30,470 bases of DNA from an uncultured Lachnospiraceae bacterium (GTDB taxonomy: Bacteria; Bacillota; Clostridia; Lachnospirales; Lachnospiraceae), in assembly GCA_947382415.1 (NCBI GenBank), contig CANCYO010000033.1:1-30470 (forward strand), in the 5' to 3' direction. A program made the position numbers and the translations under genes. Positions 23,714 through 30,470 of the stretch are shown piece by piece. The stretch's first letter is position 1. Each line of letters opens with the position of its first letter. The notes beneath the pieces were generated by a model. That model saw only the letters and a list, made by a program, of their open reading frames with translations. It had not been told where the DNA came from and made no database searches.

Positions 23714-23965
23714 GGCAGTATCGAGGCAGAGGGGAGGCAGGGATGGACCTGCAGATTTGGGCAGAGGTTGGAGCGTTTTCTTATAGTGCGCTTCACAGGC
23801 GAGGGTGAAATGCGCACGGATGCGCATTTCAGGTTCTGCAGTGCATGGATGCACTTCAGAACCGACCCGTAAATTGCAGGATTCCAAGGCGCACTATTAG
23901 AAAACACCCAACCGGAGCCATCTGCAGGTCCATCCCTGCCTCCCCTCTGCCGACACTGTTGGAAC
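23709..23965. repeat. 257-bp imperfect palindrome with internal hairpins
   Basis: Arms 23725-23756 and 23920-23951 are perfect 32-bp inverted repeats. Pairing continues outward (GTTCC-CAGT-TCG, with a 2-base bulge) and inward (GGTTGG...TTTTCT-ATAGTGCGC against its complement near 23889-23914). The centre holds two further hairpins: 23807-23830 (10-bp perfect arms, 4-base loop) and 23832-23863 (7+7 bp with one mismatch). It could be a MITE-like element, a structured noncoding RNA or a cruciform-forming site. No gene covers it; the noncoding interval is 23504-23973. Confidence 0.85.
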
Positions 23966-23973
23966 ACACCCCT

Positions 23974-25329
23974 CTAGTCCTTCATCACCCGCACAGCCGC
24001 ATTCTCCTCAAACTCTTTATTACTGCGCTCAATAATCTCGCTGTCCACTCCCAGCGCCGCGCTGCTGATGGCCACATCACTGCCGTTTCTCTCCAGCACC
24101 GACACGGAAACTTTGCGTGTTCTGTACTCTGTCCCGAGGATTCCCTCCACCTCCTCGATCACATACACATAACCGGAACCCATCTCCTCATAGAACGCAC
24201 TGGCCGGTATGACCATATTATAGCTCTCGCTGTTACAGCCATAATTCATAGACACTGTCTGACCGGCCGGAAGACCGGACACATCCGCGTCGATGCGCAG
24301 CACATACTGTCCGTTTTGATTCTCCTGATATCTTACAATTCCGTCAAAGCGCTTTGTCTCACCCAGAGAGGACTTACACTGCAGTGACACCTTATCCCCG
24401 ATGGAAAGCCGCTTTCCGTCCTCCTCCGAGAGCTTTACCTCCACGCCGTCCCCGGTCTTGGTATAGAGCACACAGGCTCCGTCAACCGTCCGTCCTCCGG
24501 TCTCCACTGCACAGCCCAAAACCGTCCCCGACTCTGCGGCGAGGATCTTCCCCCCTGCCGCCTTAAGCTGCCCAAGCTGCTCCAGCGTCCGCTCTCTGGC
24601 CACAAGCTCTCCGGAAAGCCGCACCCGCTCCGCTGTGTTCGAACCGATATCCGCTCTGACATCCTCAAGCCTGCGGTTCCAGTCCCTGATGGCCTCCTCC
24701 CGGTCCAGCCTGGCCTGCTCCAGGGCATTCAGGGCCTGCTCATACGCCTTCTTATACAGCCCGTAATCCAGCGCGGTCTGCTCGTCGTCCTTCTCCGCAT
24801 CCTTCATGCGCAGCTTTGCGCTCTCCGCGGCGAGCTCCGCATGATTCACCAGCAGGTCCTGCCGCGCCGTCAGGGAATCATAATCCGCAAGCAGTCTCTC
24901 CTCCAGCCGCTTTTTCTCCTGGCTCTGTCTGGTCTGCTCCCCCGCCAAGTCATTGATCTGTGCCCGCAGATAATTTTGTCCGGCGGTCTCCTCCTGTATC
25001 GCTCTCTCCAGATCATCCATATCCAGCTCAAACAGCACGTCCCCCTCCTGAAACTGTTCTCCCACCCGGACAGACGAGGTATACACACGCAGCCCCTGAG
25101 GCGCATACACCCCGTAGGTTTCCCCCGGCAGGATCGTTCCCGTGCCGTTTATCTCATAGTGAAGACTCTTTTTCTCCGCCTGACAGAGCCATACTCTGGG
25201 CAGCCCGTTGCGATAGATTCCCTTGGCCGCCACCGTACAGACCAGCATAAAGCCCAGAAAGAACAATAATCCCGCCAGAACTCCTTTTTTTGTATTGAAA
25301 CTATCCGATTTATCCAATCTGTTGACCAT
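23974..25329 (-). CDS. HlyD/RND-type membrane fusion adaptor protein
   Basis: A 451-residue protein with one N-terminal membrane helix (about 17-36), a split barrel-sandwich (biotinyl-lipoyl-like) domain around YGVYAPQGLRVYTSSVRVGEQFQEGDVLFELD-type strands (about 75-110) and ESGTVLGCAVETGG (about 275-290), a long coiled coil between them (about 110-265), and C-terminal beta-barrel domains. In Gram-positives such adaptors work with ABC exporters. Here it is the last gene of an operon with an importer-like solute-binding protein and two sugar-type permeases, and no exporter or ATPase follows. The frame extends to 25539, but residues before the ATG at 25329 are antisense-like readthrough of the permease; the ATG is 5 bases after the permease stop, with AAAGGGG upstream. 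Confidence 0.88.
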   Translation of the reverse strand: MVNRLDKSDSFNTKKGVLAGLLFFLGFMLVCTVAAKGIYRNGLPRVWLCQAEKKSLHYEINGTGTILPGETYGVYAPQGLRVYTSSVRVGEQFQEGDVLFELDMDDLERAIQEETAGQNYLRAQINDLAGEQTRQSQEKKRLEERLLADYDSLTARQDLLVNHAELAAESAKLRMKDAEKDDEQTALDYGLYKKAYEQALNALEQARLDREEAIRDWNRRLEDVRADIGSNTAERVRLSGELVARERTLEQLGQLKAAGGKILAAESGTVLGCAVETGGRTVDGACVLYTKTGDGVEVKLSEEDGKRLSIGDKVSLQCKSSLGETKRFDGIVRYQENQNGQYVLRIDADVSGLPAGQTVSMNYGCNSESYNMVIPASAFYEEMGSGYVYVIEEVEGILGTEYRTRKVSVSVLERNGSDVAISSAALGVDSEIIERSNKEFEENAAVRVMKD

Positions 25330-25334
25330 CCAAT

Positions 25335-26213
25335 CTACCCCTTTACCGCTCCCGCGATAATGCCCTGTTCCAGCGAATCCCGAAACAGCGCAAACACAAA
25401 CAGCGACAATGTCAATGTGATCAGTGAGGCGCACGCCGCAAAACCTGCCTGCTCTATGGAAATTTCCGGCAGATACAGGGATAACGGCCAGAGCGATTTG
25501 TCCCTGATAAAAGCAAGAGGCTCCTCCATCCGGTTCCAATTCTCCAGAAAGCTCAGGACAAAGGCCGCAAGAATCCCGCCCTTTGCCAGAGGAAACCCGA
25601 TCTGCAAAAAGATCCTCAGTTCACCCGCCCCGTCCACCCGGGCGGACTCCAAAAGCTCTGCCGGAATCCCCTCGAAGCTTCTATAGATCAAAAAAACCGG
25701 AAAAGTGGAGAACACTGCGGGCAGAATCACCGCTAAACGGGTGTCCAAAAGCGCCATATCCTTCAAGATCAAATACTGTGACAATTGTGTCACCTGAAAT
25801 GGCAGCAAAAGCAGTGCCATATACAAAAAGAACAGGACTCTGCGCCCCCTGAACTCAAATGCCGCAAAAGCCCACGCCGCGGGCACGCCCACTGCCAACT
25901 GCCCCAGAAGGATCACCAGAACCATCCCCACGGAATTCCAAAACAGCTTCATAAACTCCGGCGAATAGAGCAGGAGCCTCCGAAAATGCTCTCCCGTGGG
26001 ATAATCCGGAATCCAGCTCCAGCCGATCCTGCCGCCCGTATTCATCAAAAGCGGCAAAAGCCTCTCCCGCCATTCATAGGCGTCCGTCACAGAACCCGAC
26101 ACCAGAATCAGGATCGGTAACAGAAACAGACTGCCCAGCGAAAAGATGCCAACCGCCACCACAATCCTGCCGCACAGTCTGCAGATTTTGTTCCAGCTAT
26201 TTACTCCTGTCAT
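25335..26213 (-). CDS. Carbohydrate-type ABC transporter permease (MalG-like)
   Basis: A 292-residue permease with six hydrophobic helices, the first at about 18-40. The EAA loop reads ELLESARVDGAGELRIFLQI (about 185-205), with the ESARVDGAG core of the sugar-importer CUT1 family that contacts a MsmX-like ATPase. It ends in GIIAGAVKG, also family-typical. It overlaps nothing but is directly adjacent to the other permease (stop 26214), so the pair is read together. Like most CUT1 systems the operon lacks an ATPase; a shared ATPase encoded elsewhere could serve it. Substrate unknown. Confidence 0.93.
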   Translation of the reverse strand: MTGVNSWNKICRLCGRIVVAVGIFSLGSLFLLPILILVSGSVTDAYEWRERLLPLLMNTGGRIGWSWIPDYPTGEHFRRLLLYSPEFMKLFWNSVGMVLVILLGQLAVGVPAAWAFAAFEFRGRRVLFFLYMALLLLPFQVTQLSQYLILKDMALLDTRLAVILPAVFSTFPVFLIYRSFEGIPAELLESARVDGAGELRIFLQIGFPLAKGGILAAFVLSFLENWNRMEEPLAFIRDKSLWPLSLYLPEISIEQAGFAACASLITLTLSLFVFALFRDSLEQGIIAGAVKG

Positions 26214-27071
26214 TTACCCACGCTCCTTCCGCTCTCCGGATGCGATGCCCAGCTTCCGCTCCATCAGAAAGGCGCCGGAGCCCAAAACGAGGGCCGTGAG
26301 CACCGCTCCCGCCGCCATTTTGTCCAGATCCAGCTTGGTGTACCAGTTGCTGAACACATGCTGCAGCAGATAAATCTCCCTGGGCGGATACGCCCCGTTG
26401 ATCAGATACGCCTCCCTGAATACCTTGAAGGTATTTAACAGAGACAGCAGCGTGATCGTGTAGGCGGCTCCGCGCAGGCTCGGCAGCGTCACGTGGATAA
26501 AACATCTGATCCTTCCCGCCCCGTCCACCCGCGCCGCCTCCAGCACATCTGTCGGAACAGTCTTGAGCGCGGCATACCACAGCACCACCGTATATCCCAG
26601 ATTCTTCCACAGATAGGTTCCCACGAGCACACCGAAGGAAGCGGTCCCTTCCATAAAATCAATATCAGTCCCCAATATCCCGTTCAGAAAGCCCTGCTTT
26701 TCAAACACCAGTCTCCACACCAGCACCACCGTTGCGGCCGGCATGGCCTGCGGCAGCAGATAGCACACTCTGGCATGCTCCAGAACCGGAATTCTCTGCA
26801 TGGCCAGAGCGATGAGCAGGCTTCCCGCCAGAAGCAGAGGGAGGCATACACCCACAAACCGCAGCGTATTCTGCGCCGCCAGAAGGAACGCCTGATTTTG
26901 AAACACATTTTTGTAATTATCCAGACCGCAGAATTCTCCTGTCATGGCCGTGGTGAAGGAGCGGCGCACAACATCTCCGAAGGGCAGTACCAAAAACACA
27001 CTCACCCCCAGAAGACTGGGCAGCAAAAACACAAGATGCCAGTATCCGCCCCGCCTGCGCCGCCGTTTCAC
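26214..27071 (-). CDS. Carbohydrate-type ABC transporter permease (MalF/UgpA-like)
   Basis: A roughly 285-residue permease of the CUT1 type with six membrane helices, the first at about 11-30. The EAA loop is TDVLEAARVDGAGRIRCFIHVTLP. It forms the heterodimer partner of the following MalG-like permease. The start is uncertain: a GTG at 27071 lies just after the solute-binding gene's stop and begins KRRRRRGGYW as usual for these proteins, while an in-frame ATG at 27113 has GAGGAG upstream but would add 14 residues overlapping the upstream gene. I prefer the GTG. The two genes are immediately adjacent, so translation is probably coupled. Confidence 0.88.
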   Translation of the reverse strand: MKRRRRRGGYWHLVFLLPSLLGVSVFLVLPFGDVVRRSFTTAMTGEFCGLDNYKNVFQNQAFLLAAQNTLRFVGVCLPLLLAGSLLIALAMQRIPVLEHARVCYLLPQAMPAATVVLVWRLVFEKQGFLNGILGTDIDFMEGTASFGVLVGTYLWKNLGYTVVLWYAALKTVPTDVLEAARVDGAGRIRCFIHVTLPSLRGAAYTITLLSLLNTFKVFREAYLINGAYPPREIYLLQHVFSNWYTKLDLDKMAAGAVLTALVLGSGAFLMERKLGIASGERKERG

Positions 27072-27072
27072 C

Positions 27073-29487
27073 TTATTCCGCCAGATAGAGCTGCAGCTTC
27101 CTCTCGATCGCATCCACGCTCTCCTCTATGCTCTGCTCTCCTTTGAGCGCCCCCGCGCCCTCCTCCAGCACAGTGTCCCTCAGCATATACTCACAGCCGC
27201 CCACTGTGTCCAGACTGTCCAGCATCCGGTTATAGGCCTCATACACCTCCGGCCTGCACCACTTCACCTCAAGGGCGACATCCGCGCCTACGGAACCATC
27301 CTCATTCTTCTTTACACTGCTCATCCACACGTAGGGCTCGTAGCTTGGACTTCCGTCGTCTTTCTGAAAGGGATTTTCTTCCATCCCGACCAGGGCGTCC
27401 CGGCTGATGGGGGTGGTCCAGTACATCTCCTCCTGCCCCTGCCAGTCTCCCAGCGCATAGCGGACAAACTCCTGAGCATACTCCGATGCGCCGGATGCCG
27501 CGTTGATACCAAACAGGGTGATGGGAAGCGCAGCCTTTCCATTGCCGGGAAAAGGCATGTAATCCATCTCACTGAGCTCAAGATTTGCATACAAAGTATT
27601 AAAGCCGTTCCTGATGCCGCCTCCCAGCGTACCAATGGCAAAGCTGTTTCCATACATATTGGCTTCTATGACCGCAGTATCCGCACCCTTCATCAGATAA
27701 AATATCTGGTTGGAACGTCTGGAATTTCCCATCTCCAGCTCATACCAGCGATTCCACATGATATCGTGTTCTTCGATCTCCTCCTGAGTGAGATTCTCTC
27801 TGTCAAGCTCGTAAACCTGCTTTGCAAGCTCCAGGAATCCGGCAACCGCCTCTCTGTCAAGACCTCCGCTCTCATCCGTAAAGCTGCTCCCATAATTAAA
27901 CATCAGTGTCTGCAGCACAGTCCTCTCATCCACAAGCCCCGCCCTTGTAGCTCCCTTGGGGAGTTTTGCTTCCTGAAATGCCGCCACCAGATCCCCGGCA
28001 TTCTGAATCTTTGACAGGCTCTCCGCATCTCCCATCAGGACGGGAACCGTAAAGCCAAGAGGTATTGTATAAAGCGCATCCCCGCTTCTCATGGCGTTGA
28101 CGATATTATCAAAATACACATGCTCCTTTTTCAGCCCCTCATACAGCGCGTTCAGATCCATGAGCACACCCTTATCCGCATAGGAGTGATAAGGCAGATC
28201 GTCCAGAAGGAGTACATCCGGCCCTTCCCCCGCAGCCAGCGCAGTGGCAAGATTCTTCAGAGCATCCTCTCTGGTGGCTCCGTCGTCTCCCGTGATACCG
28301 ATCTCATAGCGCACATATACCTGCGGATGCTGCACCCTGTAAGCGCTGATCACCATCTGAATGTTCTGATCCTCATAGAGACTGTACACCGTAATCATAT
28401 TCTCCGGCACGGACGGCACAGACGCGTCATAGACAAATTCCACAAGCCTCCCGTCTTCATACATCACATAGAAAACAGGCATTTCCTCCGATGCTCCGGC
28501 CACATACATATCCACAAACCATGAATTGTCACTGAGACTGCACAGCGAGGCGTCAATCAACTGTTCGGCCACACTGCCGTAGAGAACATGACGGTACAGG
28601 CCCTTCTTTGTCGCCACATAAAGGCTGTCCTCCTCCCCGGGATACATCTGATATGCATAGGACATATTGCCGTTTGACTCTCCCAGACTGTCAGAGAGCA
28701 AATCGCTTAAGCACTCGTCCTCCTCCATCTCCTCCCGGGTCTCCAGACTGTATATGCTGAGCTTATCTCCCATATCCATCAGAAGACAACTGCCGCACCG
28801 CACGAGATAACCGGCTCTGCCGTCCGCTTCAAATAAAAATTCCGTCTCACCGTTCTCGCTGTTCACCCGATAAACCTTAGTGGTCTCAGTCTCACGGTTG
28901 GCCAGATAAAAATATCCGTCCCTGCCGTAAAACATATTGGCTGAAACCTCTTTGGGCACAGTGTCCCACGGCGTTTCCGTCCCGTCAGGACTCATGTAAT
29001 ACTTCTCATAATTATAAAAGCCCTCCTGCTCCGTACGGGCAAACACCGTGTACATCCTTGCTCCGTTTTCCGCCTCTGCCATGTCCGTCAGATAGTCGTC
29101 TGCCTCCAGACGCTTTCTCAGTACCTCGGGGCAGAACTCTGCACCGCTCGACAAGGTCTTTTCCTTCAGATCCGCATATCCGCCTGTGCCCAAAGTTTCT
29201 ATCAGATACAGACCGTCCTTCCACGGCACAAGCTGTTTGACCTGATTCATCTCATAGTCTTCCCCCCGGGAAAACTCCGTCTCCACATAGCGGCCCATGG
29301 AGGCCGCCTGTCCATTCCCTATGGGAGCGGACTGACCGGAGTCCTGCGTCTCCGGCCCCGAAACATCCGCATCCTGACTCGTTTTCCCGCACCCGGCCAG
29401 GCCTGCCGTCAATACGCAACCGGCCAGCAGCGCAGCCAGCATGCGTTTTGATTTCTTCAGACAACTGCGATACCTTGTAAACAACAT
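27073..29487 (-). CDS. Large solute-binding lipoprotein with N-terminal propeller-like region
   Basis: At 804 residues this is almost twice the usual size of an ABC sugar-binding protein (about 420). It has a lipoprotein signal (lipobox LAGC, Cys33). From about 364 the sequence follows SBP_bac_1: ITVYSLYEDQNIQMVISAYR, GEGPDVLLLDDLPY, GDALYTIPLGFTVPVLMGD and a C-terminal helical end. Residues about 65-360 are a different region with repeated short strand pairs such as DGLYLIETL, DGYFYLANRETETTKVYRV, DKLSIYSLET and DSLYVATKKGLYR, resembling a beta-propeller. Such a region could sense or bind a second ligand. It is the first gene of an operon with two permeases and HlyD, divergent from a two-component system. 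AAGGAG precedes the ATG. Confidence 0.87.
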   Translation of the reverse strand: MLFTRYRSCLKKSKRMLAALLAGCVLTAGLAGCGKTSQDADVSGPETQDSGQSAPIGNGQAASMGRYVETEFSRGEDYEMNQVKQLVPWKDGLYLIETLGTGGYADLKEKTLSSGAEFCPEVLRKRLEADDYLTDMAEAENGARMYTVFARTEQEGFYNYEKYYMSPDGTETPWDTVPKEVSANMFYGRDGYFYLANRETETTKVYRVNSENGETEFLFEADGRAGYLVRCGSCLLMDMGDKLSIYSLETREEMEEDECLSDLLSDSLGESNGNMSYAYQMYPGEEDSLYVATKKGLYRHVLYGSVAEQLIDASLCSLSDNSWFVDMYVAGASEEMPVFYVMYEDGRLVEFVYDASVPSVPENMITVYSLYEDQNIQMVISAYRVQHPQVYVRYEIGITGDDGATREDALKNLATALAAGEGPDVLLLDDLPYHSYADKGVLMDLNALYEGLKKEHVYFDNIVNAMRSGDALYTIPLGFTVPVLMGDAESLSKIQNAGDLVAAFQEAKLPKGATRAGLVDERTVLQTLMFNYGSSFTDESGGLDREAVAGFLELAKQVYELDRENLTQEEIEEHDIMWNRWYELEMGNSRRSNQIFYLMKGADTAVIEANMYGNSFAIGTLGGGIRNGFNTLYANLELSEMDYMPFPGNGKAALPITLFGINAASGASEYAQEFVRYALGDWQGQEEMYWTTPISRDALVGMEENPFQKDDGSPSYEPYVWMSSVKKNEDGSVGADVALEVKWCRPEVYEAYNRMLDSLDTVGGCEYMLRDTVLEEGAGALKGEQSIEESVDAIERKLQLYLAE

Positions 29488-29550
29488 GATGATTTTCTCC
29501 TTATTGATTTTCTTTTTATATTCCTTATATCAGGTATCATAAATGCCCAA

Positions 29551-29625
29551 TCTCTAAAAAACTTCTAAAACTTCTTTATTTTACAGCTATATTTTAGTCC
29601 GGCTTAGAGGATTTTTAGAGAAAAA
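29551..29625. promoter_or_regulatory. Paired 11-bp-period direct repeats, likely response-regulator boxes
   Basis: On the plus strand TTAGAG occurs at 29604 and again at 29615. On the minus strand two TTAGA elements lie in 29551-29570 with the same 11-base period, facing the other way. Such tandem direct repeats, one helical turn apart, are typical of OmpR/PhoB-type binding sites, and the two sets face the two divergent transcription units. Confidence 0.55.
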
Positions 29626-29669
29626 TGTGATATGCTTAATAAAAATGAAGCAATCTGAGGAAGATGACC

Positions 29670-30383
29670 ATGAAACTGCTGTTGGTGGAAGATGACGAAA
29701 ACTTAAACAGAAACCTGACCTTTTTTCTGGAGAAGGAGGGCTATCAGGTAGACTCCTGCCAAAACGGCGAGGACGCCCTGTATTATCTTCAGGAGGGCAG
29801 TCCCGACCTGATCCTGTTGGACCGGATGCTGCCGCTTTTAGACGGCATGGAGGTGCTGAGACAAATCAGGCAGACTCAGAATCGCACTCCGGTACTGATG
29901 CTCACCGCCCTTGGAACACTCGCCGACAAGGTAGACGGGCTGGACGCAGGGGCGGACGACTATCTTGTGAAGCCCTTTGCCATGGAGGAACTTCTGGCCC
30001 GCATCCGCAGCCTGTGCCGCAGGAGCGGCCTGGCTCCGGCGGACAGCGTATACGACACGGAAGACGCGCTCTCGCTGCACTACGGCGATCTCTGGCTGAA
30101 TCCGCGGCTGCATGAATTGAAGGGGCCCGCAGGCGCAGTCACCCTGTCCAACCGGGAGAGCGCCCTGCTCCAGTATTTTCTACAAAACGGCGGTCAGACC
30201 CTGAGCCGCGGACAGCTCCTTATTAAAGTCTGGGGCCCCGACAGCGAGGTAGAGGAGGGCAATCTGGACAATTATATCTTCTTTCTGCGCCGCCGCTTAA
30301 AAGCGCTGGGGTCCGCTCTTCGCATCTCCACACTGCGGGGCGTGGGGTACCGCCTGGAGGGAGGGGACCATCATGCTGTTTAG
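29670..30383 (+). CDS. OmpR-family response regulator
   Basis: A 237-residue regulator with a receiver domain (about 1-115) and a C-terminal winged helix (about 140-235). In the receiver the acidic pair at Asp8-Asp9, the phosphoacceptor Asp51 in LILLDRMLP, Thr79 and Lys101 (VKPF) are all present. The DNA-binding part shows LSNRESALLQYFLQNGGQTLSRGQLL and RTLRGVGYRLE-like IRISTLRGVGYRLEGG. The ATG at 29670 is chosen over one at 29664 because GAGG lies nine bases upstream of it. It overlaps the histidine kinase gene by 11 bases and is divergent from the solute-binding protein operon, with candidate binding boxes in between. Confidence 0.93.
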   Translation: MKLLLVEDDENLNRNLTFFLEKEGYQVDSCQNGEDALYYLQEGSPDLILLDRMLPLLDGMEVLRQIRQTQNRTPVLMLTALGTLADKVDGLDAGADDYLVKPFAMEELLARIRSLCRRSGLAPADSVYDTEDALSLHYGDLWLNPRLHELKGPAGAVTLSNRESALLQYFLQNGGQTLSRGQLLIKVWGPDSEVEEGNLDNYIFFLRRRLKALGSALRISTLRGVGYRLEGGDHHAV

Positions 30384-30470
30384 ACGTCTACACCTTCAGC
30401 TCACCGGCCTGTGCGCGCTGATCACCATATCCATACTGGCAGTTTTTACGATATTATATCTCTCCGTGTC
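30373..30470 (+). CDS. Sensor histidine kinase, N-terminal fragment (cut by window end)
   Basis: The frame starting at ATG 30373 overlaps the end of the response-regulator gene by 11 bases and has GGGAGGGG just upstream. The visible 32 residues begin MLFRRLHLQLTGLCALITI and form one hydrophobic helix, as expected for the first membrane segment of a sensor kinase. The kinase core lies beyond the window, so the call rests on position and start. Confidence 0.75.
   Translation, partial: MLFRRLHLQLTGLCALITISILAVFTILYLSV

Noticed and set aside
23668..23967. 99-codon frame across the long palindrome with a MEQQD-type tail
   Set aside because: It spans inverted repeat arms and short tandem repeats, has no ribosome binding site or family resemblance, and its sequence is explained by the repeats.
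25330..25539. N-terminal 70-residue extension of the HlyD protein
   Set aside because: It is out-of-frame reading of the upstream permease; a good start with a ribosome binding site exists at 25329.

Overview
The window looks like a chromosomal segment of a Gram-positive Clostridia member, most probably a Lachnospiraceae-type gut anaerobe. This rests on gene content: a group-B-like monomeric [FeFe] hydrogenase, a DUF1292 protein, a lactonase-family protein, a spermidine/putrescine operon, polypeptides with lipoboxes, strong GGAGG ribosome binding sites and sigma-A type promoters. It is an inference; no rRNA or tRNA gene is present to anchor it. I found no CRISPR array, rRNA, tRNA or complete insertion sequence.

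Layout. 1-2876 (minus): a VanY-like D,D-carboxypeptidase, tRNA-guanine transglycosylase (tgt) and yajC, ending in a terminator. 3042-4139 (plus): chorismate synthase aroC. 4143-5216 (minus): a lactonase-family beta-propeller. 5326-9337 (plus): the polyamine uptake operon potABCD, with a sigma-A promoter, a striking 48-nt near-perfect hairpin in the leader, and a terminator. 9395-12324 (minus): a GH13 glycogen-debranching-like protein that has lost its catalytic residues, a DUF5662 protein and a Cys-rich small protein. 12454-12771 (plus): DUF1292. 12757-16207 (minus): gltX followed by a UvrD-like helicase.

16370-20886 is an accessory island placed between gltX and the hydrogenase. It holds three separate conflict-type modules: (i) a sharply AT-rich two-gene ABC/OLD-type ATPase plus TOPRIM-like protein (minus), (ii) a ParE/RelE-type toxin with a small upstream antitoxin candidate (plus), and (iii) a three-gene cassette of an ADP-ribosyltransferase-like DUF3990 protein, an unassigned 138-residue protein and a NADAR-domain protein (minus). 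Modules (i) and (iii) are the best candidates for little-described systems. Module (iii) pairs a putative ADP-ribose writer with a putative ADP-ribose eraser, and begins one base after the hydrogenase stop codon.

20888-23503 (minus): the hydrogenase preceded by two small membrane proteins, all apparently read from one promoter at about 23537-23565, so the ART/NADAR cassette may be transcribed with the hydrogenase. 23504-23973 is noncoding and contains a 257-bp imperfect palindrome with 32-bp perfect arms and internal hairpins, plus three copies of a short repeat and a terminator. 23974-29487 (minus): an unusual operon of a very large solute-binding lipoprotein, two sugar-type ABC permeases and a HlyD-type adaptor, without its own ATPase. 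A divergent OmpR-type response regulator and a histidine kinase (cut by the window end) begin at 29670. The intergenic region carries two inverted pairs of direct repeats with 11-bp spacing that look like response-regulator boxes, suggesting that the two-component system controls both directions.
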